From contig BPHJ01000001.1 of NCBI GenBank assembly GCA_026003475.1, positions 1,363,189 to 1,427,188 of the forward strand: a stretch of 64,000 nucleotides of DNA, given 5' to 3'. A model generated the notes under the pieces. That model worked only from the letters and a program-made list of their open reading frames with translations, searched no databases and was not told the DNA's origin. This DNA is from Candidatus Kapaibacterium sp. (GTDB lineage Bacteria > Bacteroidota > Ignavibacteria > Kapaibacteriales > NICIL-2). Positions within the stretch are counted from its first letter, which is position 1. Every line of letters begins with the position of its first letter. This document shows positions 37,367-46,569 of this stretch, one piece after another. A program made the translations under genes and the position numbers.

Positions 37367-39241
37367 TTAGTCAAAGAATGTCCACGCAACGCTCAGCGTA
37401 ATATGTCGGTCAAGCTGCGGAAAAGTTGAGAGCGTCGAGTAGTAGGTCGAAAGAATATTCCCCACAGCCAGTTTCACGGTTGCATTTCCCAATTCTGCTG
37501 TCAGCGCGACTGTTCCACCATCGAATGCGGCAGGCAACCACTGATCCCCTGGCAGATACGCCCATGTAAAGGGAACGAAGCGATCGGCGACAACGCCCGT
37601 CCGTGATCGAACAAACAGCTCACCAAGAAGCCGATTCCGTCCGATCCGATGTTCGTATCGAATCGAAATCGTGCCGTAGAGCAATGGCACTTGCCGAGCA
37701 CCCTCGAAGCTGAACACCACTTGCGGTGCGATGCGAATATTTCCGATCGCCTGCGTCGCTTCGATGGTTACTCCGCTGGCAAGCTGCTGCCCATCGAGCA
37801 GACGCGTGCGAACGCCAAGAACGGTATCACCACGCAGCAGAGGAATAACCTCGCGTTGCTGGCGCCACCGAAGGTATGCACTGGCCCCAATCGAGAACAC
37901 GCTATCGCTCTGTTCGGCTCGAAGAAGAAGCAAGTGCGCACGCTCTGTGCCCAGACCGCCATCAACACTGGCAGGAGATTGGGCGCTGGTGCTCGCATCG
38001 AGTGTGATGGTGAGCGGCGCATGGCGATATTGAACTGCCGCACCGAGAATGGGTACGAGCTTACCACTTTCGATGACGAAGCGACCGCCACCACGAAGCA
38101 GCACCGTCGGTGTGATGTCCCATCGAGCGTATCCAAATGGCGATAGGTTTACTGTGCGCGATGCCGTCGTGTACGCTGCTGCAGTCGTCTGCAGGAGTGC
38201 TGCATCCATCCCTGCGATGAGCCCCAAAGCTGGGAATAATTGTTCTTCCCAGCGCACCGTACCACGAAGTGCTGTTGCATTCCACCGTACATGGGTGCTC
38301 GAGTCGGACGCTGTGGCGAGCATAGTGGAGCGATAAATATTCCATTCATCAAACGTGACGCCAAGGCTTGCCGAAATCACACGTTGCGGGGCTTGCTGCG
38401 TCGTTGCAAGAAACTGCAATTCGTGGCGAAATAGCCGCTGGTCAAGTCCGGGATAGAGCCCAACAGCGGTTCGTTCATTCGTTGGGTCCTCTGAGAGCAC
38501 TGGGTTGAGCCCACCATTAGTACCAAGGCCCCAATTGGTGAAGCGGTGCAGCAGGGAAATACTTAGCGCGTCCGATGGATTCCATCGCACCAGTGCTCGC
38601 GTGTTCCAACTGTCGAGCCACTGCCCCTGATACCGACCTGGTGTTACCATCCGCCGAAAGCCAAGCGTTGCATTGACGTTGGGCGCTACATTCTGCGAAA
38701 AGATTCCATCCGTCGCGATGAAATCGTAGGCTGATTGGCAGTACCACACACGCGTGTAGGGAGTCCGTGTATTGTACCACGGTTGCTGCACCCAGTAGGC
38801 AGTGCCGGTGGTTGCTCCTGCAAGGATAGCTGCATCAACGCCAACGAGGATAGCCAGTTGCTCCATGAATTCCGGCATTACCCACGCTGGCGGATACAAA
38901 CCAACGGTGTGCTGCGCCGCGGCAATGCCATCGTAGGCGACAACCTGCTGGCCCGGACGTTCGCCAAAGAGCAGTGGCATATTCCAATCGCCAAGCAGTC
39001 CTGTCGAGAGCGTGTAGGATGGTGTGCGCCACTCGAGGATATCGTCAAGGGTGCGGTAGGGCAGCGAGCTGATTGCTGCTCGGCTCATCGAACGATAGGG
39101 AACGACGATGCCGAGCGCGCTGACTGCTCCGTGAAAAGGTAACGGGCGGTAAAGAGTGTCGTGCTGGGCGAGGCTATCTGTACTGCCGAATGCGCCAAGG
39201 GGCATTATCACAAGCAGCAGTACTGCAGGCATGCATTTCAT
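37367..39241 (-). CDS. Outer-membrane beta-barrel protein with TonB-plug-like N-terminus
   Basis: Signal peptide, 'YRTLDDILEWRTPSYTLSTGLLGDWNMPLLFGERPGQQVVAYDGIAA' plug-like, barrel-like remainder ending in 'LSVAWTFFD' with terminal aromatic strand. Confidence 0.6.
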   Translation of the reverse strand: MKCMPAVLLLVIMPLGAFGSTDSLAQHDTLYRPLPFHGAVSALGIVVPYRSMSRAAISSLPYRTLDDILEWRTPSYTLSTGLLGDWNMPLLFGERPGQQVVAYDGIAAAQHTVGLYPPAWVMPEFMEQLAILVGVDAAILAGATTGTAYWVQQPWYNTRTPYTRVWYCQSAYDFIATDGIFSQNVAPNVNATLGFRRMVTPGRYQGQWLDSWNTRALVRWNPSDALSISLLHRFTNWGLGTNGGLNPVLSEDPTNERTAVGLYPGLDQRLFRHELQFLATTQQAPQRVISASLGVTFDEWNIYRSTMLATASDSSTHVRWNATALRGTVRWEEQLFPALGLIAGMDAALLQTTAAAYTTASRTVNLSPFGYARWDITPTVLLRGGGRFVIESGKLVPILGAAVQYRHAPLTITLDASTSAQSPASVDGGLGTERAHLLLLRAEQSDSVFSIGASAYLRWRQQREVIPLLRGDTVLGVRTRLLDGQQLASGVTIEATQAIGNIRIAPQVVFSFEGARQVPLLYGTISIRYEHRIGRNRLLGELFVRSRTGVVADRFVPFTWAYLPGDQWLPAAFDGGTVALTAELGNATVKLAVGNILSTYYSTLSTFPQLDRHITLSVAWTFFD

Positions 39242-39837
39242 CGGCCCTCACCCATGGAGGTCTGCAGAGGCTGGTAATCATCGGCAAGTCCGAGTTGAAG
39301 CCACCAGGTCCGCCCCTCCAATAGAGGTCGCACCAGTGGCGCTTGCGTTGAATCTACCGGTATCTCAGGCGGCGGAACATGCCGCAACCCACATCGCTCG
39401 ATCCACCGCACCCGGGCTGGGATCGTATCGCGATGGTACGCAACAGCGGCGACATGATAGGCGCGGAATTGTGCCGCACTCCAGCCGTAGCGATTCAACT
39501 GGACTGCAAGCTCCCGCTGCACACGACGGTGTATTCGTTCGATCGCGCTGCAATCAGTAGTCGCTTGCGCAAGGAGCGTTGCGACCCGCGTGCAGCTATC
39601 GCAGATTCCCGCAAAGACCATCCAATCCCCAAGCCAATAGCGATCAGGGATGGAGTCGCTTTGCACCATCACTTGCTCGGCCAGCGGCGGGAGCGGTCCC
39701 TTGCGCGCGGTGATCATCAGTGGACGAAGAGTGCGCTGCACGGTAAGCAGCACAACAAAAGTCCCGGCCAACAACACTAACAGGGCAACAGCGACTGCAT
39801 TTCGGAAATACCCTCTGCCGATGCCCCACCAGCGCAC
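39238..39837 (-). CDS. Hypothetical membrane-anchored protein
   Basis: 199 aa with N-terminal TM 'NAVAVALLVLLAGTFVVLLTV'; overlaps next gene by 4 bp. Confidence 0.6.
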   Translation of the reverse strand: MRWWGIGRGYFRNAVAVALLVLLAGTFVVLLTVQRTLRPLMITARKGPLPPLAEQVMVQSDSIPDRYWLGDWMVFAGICDSCTRVATLLAQATTDCSAIERIHRRVQRELAVQLNRYGWSAAQFRAYHVAAVAYHRDTIPARVRWIERCGLRHVPPPEIPVDSTQAPLVRPLLEGRTWWLQLGLADDYQPLQTSMGEGR

Positions 39838-39845
39838 TGCCGCCC

Positions 39846-40844
39846 TTACACCGATTGTTGCACAGGTGATTCGGCAAAGAGCGCTTCGACGAATGCAATC
39901 GGATCGAATGGCTGCAGGTCGTCAATGCGTTCACCGACGCCGATATATCGTACCGGAAGCTGAAGCTCATCGGCGATTGCCAGCACAACTCCTCCCTTGG
40001 CGGTTCCATCGAGCTTGGTGACAATCAGCCCCGTCAGCGGAGTAACCTTTGCGAACTGGCGCGCTTGCTGGAGCGCATTCTGGCCAGTGGTTGCGTCAAG
40101 AACCAACCAGACGTCGTGCGGAGCATCGGGAAGCTGCTTTTTGAGAACACGCGATATTTTTTCCAGCTCCTGCATGAGCCCACCTTTGGTGTGGAGTCGC
40201 CCGGCTGTATCAATCAAGCATACATCGACCTTGCGCGCGATCGCTGCTTTGAGTGTATCAAATGCAACGGCAGCAGGATCGGCTCCACGTAACTGCTGGA
40301 CAATTTCAACGCCCGCACGCTCGGCCCAGGTTGATAGTTGCTCATTGGCAGCAGCGCGGAAGGTATCGGCTGCACCGATGATGACGCGCTTACCCTCCCG
40401 CTGGAAATTGTAGGCGAGCTTGCCGACGGTTGTGGTCTTACCTACCCCATTGACTCCAACAATCATCACCACATACGGGGAGGGCAGTTCGGTTCGAGCA
40501 GGAGCAGCAGCATGTGTTGCGACCAAGCGCTCGGCGATTTCTGTTTTGATAGCATCGAGCACCGCGTCTGGATTATTCGCATCAATGGAGCGTGCCCGCT
40601 GCCGCAAACGGTCGAGGATATGGTCGGTTGTTCGGACGCCAACATCGGCAAGGAGCAGTGCTTCTTCCAATTCCGCAAGTAGGGATTCATCCAGGGAACG
40701 TCCGCGCAAGACTGCAGCCAACCGACCCAGCAGTGCTGAGCGTGTCTTGGCAAGTCCGTCCTTGAGACGGTCCAAGGCAAGCGCATCGCTGACTTTCTGT
40801 GCAGCAGAGCGAACTTTTTCCTTGAGACTATCGAACAAACCCAC
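39846..40844 (-). CDS. ftsY: Signal recognition particle receptor FtsY
   Basis: 'VMIVGVNGVGKTTTVGKLAYNFQREGKRVIIGAADTFRAAANEQLSTWAERAG', 'LIVTKLDGTAKGGVVLAI'; GTG start inferred. Confidence 0.96.
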   Translation of the reverse strand: MGLFDSLKEKVRSAAQKVSDALALDRLKDGLAKTRSALLGRLAAVLRGRSLDESLLAELEEALLLADVGVRTTDHILDRLRQRARSIDANNPDAVLDAIKTEIAERLVATHAAAPARTELPSPYVVMIVGVNGVGKTTTVGKLAYNFQREGKRVIIGAADTFRAAANEQLSTWAERAGVEIVQQLRGADPAAVAFDTLKAAIARKVDVCLIDTAGRLHTKGGLMQELEKISRVLKKQLPDAPHDVWLVLDATTGQNALQQARQFAKVTPLTGLIVTKLDGTAKGGVVLAIADELQLPVRYIGVGERIDDLQPFDPIAFVEALFAESPVQQSV

Positions 40845-40859
40845 AGCACTATGCAATTG

Positions 40860-41390
40860 TTAGTGAGACGTGCGTTGGGGACGAATTGCCCCCCAAAGAC
40901 GTGCAGCATACACCAGCAGCGACCAGCCCAGCAGCGCGCTACTGACCAACGCAAGACCATCGAGCAGTGGAGCACCAATGCCCGCAATCGCAGCAAGCAA
41001 CACAATGCCGATGCTTGTCGCTGCTACTTTTCCGATTGGTAGTGATGGCGGCACGCTCCCTACACGCGAGCGCAATGCCAAACCACCAGCGACGATCACC
41101 ACATCGCGCCCAATAACGGTTGCAGCATACCAGAGCGGCACTGCGCCCTGCCAGAGAAGCGCCACTGCCACCGAGGCTGCTAACACTTTGTCGGCAAGCG
41201 GATCGAGAATTCGCCCAAGCTCTGATTCTGCACCATAACGGCGAGCGATGGCGCCATCGAGCGCATCACTTGCCAGCGCAACCACGCCAAGCACCAGTGC
41301 AAACCCGCGATCACCGCTGTAAATTGCCCACACCAGCGGTATCGCCAGCGCCAGACGAGCAGCGGAGAGTATGTTCGGTAGATGCTTCAT
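40860..41390 (-). CDS. CDP-alcohol phosphatidyltransferase family (PgsA-like)
   Basis: 'LPNILSAARLALAIPLVWAIY', 'ASDALDGAIARRYGAESELGRILDPLADKVLA' (DG-AR-G-D-D motif). Confidence 0.92.
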   Translation of the reverse strand: MKHLPNILSAARLALAIPLVWAIYSGDRGFALVLGVVALASDALDGAIARRYGAESELGRILDPLADKVLAASVAVALLWQGAVPLWYAATVIGRDVVIVAGGLALRSRVGSVPPSLPIGKVAATSIGIVLLAAIAGIGAPLLDGLALVSSALLGWSLLVYAARLWGAIRPQRTSH

Positions 41391-42324
41391 CCCGCGGTGA
41401 TGCATTTGTGATCTGTGCACGGAACCACGCGACTGTTCGAGCAATGCCCTCGGAGAACGAGACCGACGGCTGCCAACCTACGGCCTGCTGGATCCGCTCT
41501 ATGCTCAGCACAATGCGCGCCTGCTCGATTCGGGGTGGACCGAACAGCGGCTCCCGATCGGTGCCTACCGCTCGGGCAACTTCACGGTACACCTCGAGCA
41601 CCGTCCGCTCAATGCCCGTCCCGACGTTGAACGTTCCGGTCACCGGTTGCTCCAGTAACCGACAGTTAAGTTCTGCAATATCCCCGACGTAGATGTAGTC
41701 CCGCGTATGGGTACCATCGCCGAAGATCGTCGGACGATCGCCGCTGAGTAGTTTGGTTGCGCATGCTGCCACCAAATTCCCTTCCCCATAAACGCGCTGG
41801 CGTGGGCCGAACACATTTCCGTACCGCAGAATCGTTGTCCGAAGCGATGGATACTGCCGGGCGTACATGTTCACAAACTCTTCTGCTGCCAGCTTGGAGA
41901 CACCGTACGGAGATGTTGGCACCGTCGGATCATCTTCGCGATAGGGCATGCGTTCCTGCTCGGCATACACAACGCTGGTCGAGACAAAGATGAACTGCCC
42001 CACACCACTCCGAACGGCTGCTTCGAGCAAATTCACCGTGCCAACGACGTTGACCGTTGTGTATGCAACCGGTATGCGGAATGACTCCGGAACGCTAATC
42101 AGGCCGGCATGATGGTTGATGACGTCGAATCGCTCGCGCTCGATGAGTTTGCCCGCGGCAGGATCGCAGATGTCAAGCTCGACAAGCTGTACACCATCGG
42201 GGACGTTCGCCGGAACGCCCGTGCTGAAGTCATCGAGAACGGTTACTTGGTGGCCGCGATCGCGGTATGCTTCGGCGATGTGGGAACCGATGAAGCCAGC
42301 ACCACCGGTAACGAGCACCTTCAC
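41311..42324 (-). CDS. NAD-dependent epimerase/dehydratase (UDP-glucose 4-epimerase-like)
   Basis: 'VKVLVTGGAGFIGSHIAEAYRDRGHQVTVLDDFSTG', 'SPYGVSKLAAEEFVNMYARQY'; GTG start overlapping purD stop. Confidence 0.92.
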   Translation of the reverse strand: MKVLVTGGAGFIGSHIAEAYRDRGHQVTVLDDFSTGVPANVPDGVQLVELDICDPAAGKLIERERFDVINHHAGLISVPESFRIPVAYTTVNVVGTVNLLEAAVRSGVGQFIFVSTSVVYAEQERMPYREDDPTVPTSPYGVSKLAAEEFVNMYARQYPSLRTTILRYGNVFGPRQRVYGEGNLVAACATKLLSGDRPTIFGDGTHTRDYIYVGDIAELNCRLLEQPVTGTFNVGTGIERTVLEVYREVARAVGTDREPLFGPPRIEQARIVLSIERIQQAVGWQPSVSFSEGIARTVAWFRAQITNASPRDEASTEHTLRCSSGAGDTAGVGNLQR

Positions 42325-43622
42325 AAGCGGTCCTCCATCAGGTGAAGCATCCGCAGGGCCCGCGCTCCAATATCGGTGCGGTAGTACATGTTCTCGAAGT
42401 GGATACAGCGGACTGCCTGATAGCACCGCTCGACGGCTTCTGCCAATGATGCACCATGCGAGGTAACATTGAGCACGCGTCCGCCGGCGGTGATGAGCGT
42501 TCCATCAGCATCGCGCGCAGTTCCAGCATGGTACACACGCGCCAGTTGTTCGGCTTGCTCGATGCCGGTGATGCGGTGGCCTGTTGTATAGCTGCCCGGA
42601 TACCCTTTGCTTGCTAAGACGACGGTGCAGCTCCACCCATCGGCGATGGCGTTGATAGCTGTGCGATCGAGTCGCCCGCGTGCCGCACTGTAGAGCAATC
42701 GCGCAAAATCACCGCGGAAAACCTCGAGAACAGACTGCGTTTCGGGATCGCCAAAACGAGCATTGTATTCGACAACGAAGGGTTTGCCGTTGGCAAGCAT
42801 CAAGCCAACATACAAGCAGCCAACAAACGGCGCATTCTCGGTCACCATCCCCTGTAGGGTTGGCTCGATGATTTGGTGTTCGATCTGAGTAAGAAGGTCT
42901 GCTGTCAAGAGGGGCGATGGAGCATAGGCGCCCATTCCACCGGTATTGGGACCGCGGTCGCCGTCGTAGATGCGTTTGTGATCCTGCGCTGTTGCCAGCA
43001 GTGCGTAGGTGGTCCCATCGCAGATTGCAAAGACCGATGCTTCATCACCAGCGAGGAAGTCTTCGATGATGACACGCTGGCCTGCTGGCCCCAATCCACC
43101 GCTGAACATTCGCTCCAACGCTGCCAGTGCTTCCTCGTGCGTACCAGCAACGACGACCCCTTTCCCCGCTGCCAGTCCATCAGCTTTGATGACAACCGGT
43201 AACGGGTGGGAGACAACGTACTGCCGCGCATCATCGGCTTCGTCGGCGGTAAAGCTTGCCCATTGAGCCGTCGGGATGCCGTAGCGCTGCATGAATCGCT
43301 TGGCATACCATTTTGAGGACTCCAAACGCGTCGCCGCTTGGGAAGGACCAAAAACAGGTATCTCTTCGATCCGCAGTGCATCTGCCAGCCCAGCAGCCAG
43401 CGGTGCTTCCGGCCCGATGACCACTAAATCAATCTCGTGCTCGTGGCAGAATTCCGCCAGTGCGCTGGGATCGAGCGGATTGGTGAGCGGGATAGGTTGG
43501 GCGATCTGGAAAATACCAGGATTACCCGGTGCCGCCCACACCATCGGACGTGAGGGCGACGATGCAATCGCTCGCACAATTGCATGCTCCCGCCCACCAG
43601 AACCGATCACAACAACACGCAT
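42321..43622 (-). CDS. purD: Phosphoribosylamine-glycine ligase
   Basis: 'MRVVVIGSGGREHAIVRAIASSPSRPMVWAAPGNPGI', 'VIKADGLAAGKGVVVAGT', 'NTGGMGAYAP'. Confidence 0.96.
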   Translation of the reverse strand: MRVVVIGSGGREHAIVRAIASSPSRPMVWAAPGNPGIFQIAQPIPLTNPLDPSALAEFCHEHEIDLVVIGPEAPLAAGLADALRIEEIPVFGPSQAATRLESSKWYAKRFMQRYGIPTAQWASFTADEADDARQYVVSHPLPVVIKADGLAAGKGVVVAGTHEEALAALERMFSGGLGPAGQRVIIEDFLAGDEASVFAICDGTTYALLATAQDHKRIYDGDRGPNTGGMGAYAPSPLLTADLLTQIEHQIIEPTLQGMVTENAPFVGCLYVGLMLANGKPFVVEYNARFGDPETQSVLEVFRGDFARLLYSAARGRLDRTAINAIADGWSCTVVLASKGYPGSYTTGHRITGIEQAEQLARVYHAGTARDADGTLITAGGRVLNVTSHGASLAEAVERCYQAVRCIHFENMYYRTDIGARALRMLHLMEDRL

Positions 43623-43631
43623 AGGATCCAC

Positions 43632-43982
43632 CTAAAATGGGACTTCATTGCTGGCATCGAACGGATACTCTTGGGATGCATCACGCACAGGCAACTCATT
43701 CCCAAGTGGCTCGATTCGCCAAACATCGAGGCTGGTAAAGTATATCGGCTCGCCATCGCGACCCTGAACTTCCCGCCCGGAAATGGAGAAGGTCACCTTC
43801 AATTCGGTTCCAAGGTCATATCCATCAATCAAGCCGCAGCGGTCCTGCTTGAGTACGAATTTGACATGCTGCTGATACATGCCGTCTTGAATGCACAAAA
43901 TGAACTCGCGCTTGCGAAAGCGCTCGGTGACCTGCTGTTCAGGAAAAACCTTGTAGAGCGTTCCAACTGCTTCGTAGGGCAT
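43632..43982 (-). CDS. DUF3127 domain protein
   Basis: 'YEAVGTLYKVFPEQQVTERFRKREFIL.....YQQHVKFVLKQDRCGLIDGYDLGTELKVTFSISGREVQGRDGEPIYFTSLDVWRIE'. Confidence 0.88.
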   Translation of the reverse strand: MPYEAVGTLYKVFPEQQVTERFRKREFILCIQDGMYQQHVKFVLKQDRCGLIDGYDLGTELKVTFSISGREVQGRDGEPIYFTSLDVWRIEPLGNELPVRDASQEYPFDASNEVPF

Positions 43983-43995
43983 AACACACCGTGCG

Positions 43996-46557
43996 TTAGT
44001 CTTGGGGAATCCATTGTTCGAGAAGGAGCGGAAACTGCGCGACCACACTATCGAGCTGTTCGATCTGGTGCGCACCGGCAGTCGCCAACGTGGGACGGCC
44101 GCCGCCCTTACCACCGAGCTGTTCGGCAACGCTGGCAACTAATTTGCCTGCATGGTACTGGGAAGCAAGATCGTCGGTCACCGCGCAGACAAGGTGCGCT
44201 TTGCCGTTGAGCTTGGCAGCCAATAAGGCGATGCCGCCAGTGCGCATCTGCTGACGCAGAGACTCGGCAATCGCACGCAGCTCGTCGGTCGTCTCGATTG
44301 CGTCAACGGTTGCAGCGACAACGCGGATGCTGCCGACCATTGCCGCGTGGCTGAGAAGCTCAGGCAAGAGCACTGCCATTTTCTGCTGATGCCGGAGTTT
44401 CTCTGCCTCGCGTTCGACAGACCGTAGCCGTTCGAGCAGCGTCGTCTGTTGGCTGGCGCTTTCTTCGAGTGCCTGGCGCAAGCGCTCCATGTACGAGACA
44501 AGTCCGCTACCGGTAACCGCCTCGATCCGCCGCATACCCGCAGCGATTGCCGATTCGTCGGTGAGAGCAAACAAACCAATCTCGCTGGTGTTGCGCACAT
44601 GCGTTCCGCCGCAAAATTCCGCCGAAAATGTTTCATCAACGATGACGACGCGGACGATGTCGCCGTACTTATCGCCGAAGAACATCTTGACGCCGGGAAT
44701 GCGACGGGCTTGCTCGATTGGCAGAATGCGCGTTTCAACGGGAATGCGCTCGAGAATTTTCGCGTTGACGATCTGTTCGATTGCCTGGAGTTGGTCGGCA
44801 CTGACTTTAGCAAAGTGCGAAAAATCAAAGCGCAGGCGATCGGGCGCAACCAGTGAACCGCTCTGTTTGACGTGATCGCCGAGCACACGCCGGAGCGCCT
44901 CGTGAACCAGGTGGGTTGCCGTGTGGTTACGCTGAATGCTCCACCGACGCTGACTATCAACACGTGCATAAGCTATGCGACCCTGCAATGAGGGTGGCAC
45001 CTCCTGACGGCAGACATGGACAATGGCTCCACCAACGCGCCGAACATCCTCCACATCGAGCGTCAGACCATCCACCGTGATGGTGCCAGTATCGCTGACT
45101 TGCCCGCCAGACTCAACGTAGAATGGCGTTGCAGCCAGCACGAGCGCATTCCCCTCGACGGCAACGACGCGCGTTTCGACTTCGAGCGTGTCGTAGCCGA
45201 CAAACTCTGTCTCAGCATCAATGCTGGGGAGGATCACTTCGGCATGCTGACGCTTCTGCGCCTGACGTGATCGCTGCCGCTGTTGTGCCATACACTCTTC
45301 GAAGCCGACATGGTCAACGCTCAACCCATCATCGCGTGCCATTAGTTCGGTCAGGTCCAGAGGGAAGCCGAACGAATCGTAGAGCAAGAACGCATCCTCG
45401 CCGCGGATGACCGATCCACCGCGCGCTTTGGTCTGCGCTGCAATTGCCATGTAGCGCTCAATACCGCGATCGAGGGTAGCGTAGAACGCTTCTTCTTCGC
45501 CACGGATGACACGTTCAATGGTTGCGCGGTGCTGTCGCAGTTCCGGGAAGGCATCCCCCATAATGTCGGCAAGAACCTCGACCAAGCGATAGAGCACGGG
45601 TTCGGTGAAATCCAGGTTTCGGGCGTATCGGACCGCACGGCGAAGAATGCGGCGCAGCACATAGCCACGCCCTTCGTTGCCAGGCAATGCACCATCTGCA
45701 ATCGCAAACGACAACGCCCGCACGTGGTCTGCCATTACACGCATTGCCACCCCAACCGGTGCACGAAGCTCGCAGTCATACTGTTTGCCGGAGAGTTCTT
45801 CCACCCGCCGAATTAGCGGCATGAAAAGATCCGTCTCGTAGTTCGAATCCGTGCCCTGGAGCACGGCAGCGATGCGTTCCAGTCCCATGCCTGTATCCAC
45901 ATGCTTGCGCGGAAGCTCCTGGAGTGTTCCGTCACTGGTGCGGTTGTACTGGATGAAAACGTTGTTCCAAATTTCGATGACATGCTGGGTGCCCGCATTG
46001 ACCAGCTCCCGCCCACTGCAATCCGGCGTGCGGTCGTAATGTATTTCAGTGCAGGGCCCGCAGGGACCGGTTTCTCCCATTTCCCAGAAGTTGTCCTTAT
46101 CGCCGAAGCGGAGAATGTGGGATTCGGGCAAATGCCGCTTCCAGAGCGCGTAGGATTCGTCGTCGCTGTGATGAACGGTTGCGTAGAGCCGCTCTGGTGG
46201 CAGCTTCCATTCGACGGTGAGTAGCTCCCATGCCCATGCGATCGCCTCGGCTTTGTAGTAGTCGCCAAACGACCAGTTCCCCAGCATCTCGAAGAACGTG
46301 TGATGGTAGGTATCGTAGCCGACTTCCTCGAGATCGTTGTGCTTGCCGCTGACCCGTATGCACTTTTGTGTATTCACTGCACGTGTGTACTCCCGCGTTC
46401 CGATGCCGAGGAAAACATCCTTGAATTGGTTCATGCCGGCATTGGTAAAGAGCAGCGTGGGATCACCATGCGGAATAACCGGGCTGCTGGGGACGATGCG
46501 ATGCCCACGGGCAGCAAAGAACGCTAAAAATGAGGAACGAATTTCGTGTGACCGCAT
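43996..46557 (-). CDS. alaS: Alanyl-tRNA synthetase
   Basis: 'MRSHEIRSSFLAFFAARGHRIVPSSPVIPHGDPTLLFTNAGMNQFKDVFLG'; 'CGGTHV' editing motif. Confidence 0.97.
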   Translation of the reverse strand: MRSHEIRSSFLAFFAARGHRIVPSSPVIPHGDPTLLFTNAGMNQFKDVFLGIGTREYTRAVNTQKCIRVSGKHNDLEEVGYDTYHHTFFEMLGNWSFGDYYKAEAIAWAWELLTVEWKLPPERLYATVHHSDDESYALWKRHLPESHILRFGDKDNFWEMGETGPCGPCTEIHYDRTPDCSGRELVNAGTQHVIEIWNNVFIQYNRTSDGTLQELPRKHVDTGMGLERIAAVLQGTDSNYETDLFMPLIRRVEELSGKQYDCELRAPVGVAMRVMADHVRALSFAIADGALPGNEGRGYVLRRILRRAVRYARNLDFTEPVLYRLVEVLADIMGDAFPELRQHRATIERVIRGEEEAFYATLDRGIERYMAIAAQTKARGGSVIRGEDAFLLYDSFGFPLDLTELMARDDGLSVDHVGFEECMAQQRQRSRQAQKRQHAEVILPSIDAETEFVGYDTLEVETRVVAVEGNALVLAATPFYVESGGQVSDTGTITVDGLTLDVEDVRRVGGAIVHVCRQEVPPSLQGRIAYARVDSQRRWSIQRNHTATHLVHEALRRVLGDHVKQSGSLVAPDRLRFDFSHFAKVSADQLQAIEQIVNAKILERIPVETRILPIEQARRIPGVKMFFGDKYGDIVRVVIVDETFSAEFCGGTHVRNTSEIGLFALTDESAIAAGMRRIEAVTGSGLVSYMERLRQALEESASQQTTLLERLRSVEREAEKLRHQQKMAVLLPELLSHAAMVGSIRVVAATVDAIETTDELRAIAESLRQQMRTGGIALLAAKLNGKAHLVCAVTDDLASQYHAGKLVASVAEQLGGKGGGRPTLATAGAHQIEQLDSVVAQFPLLLEQWIPQD

Positions 46558-46569
46558 CGTGGTGGATTG

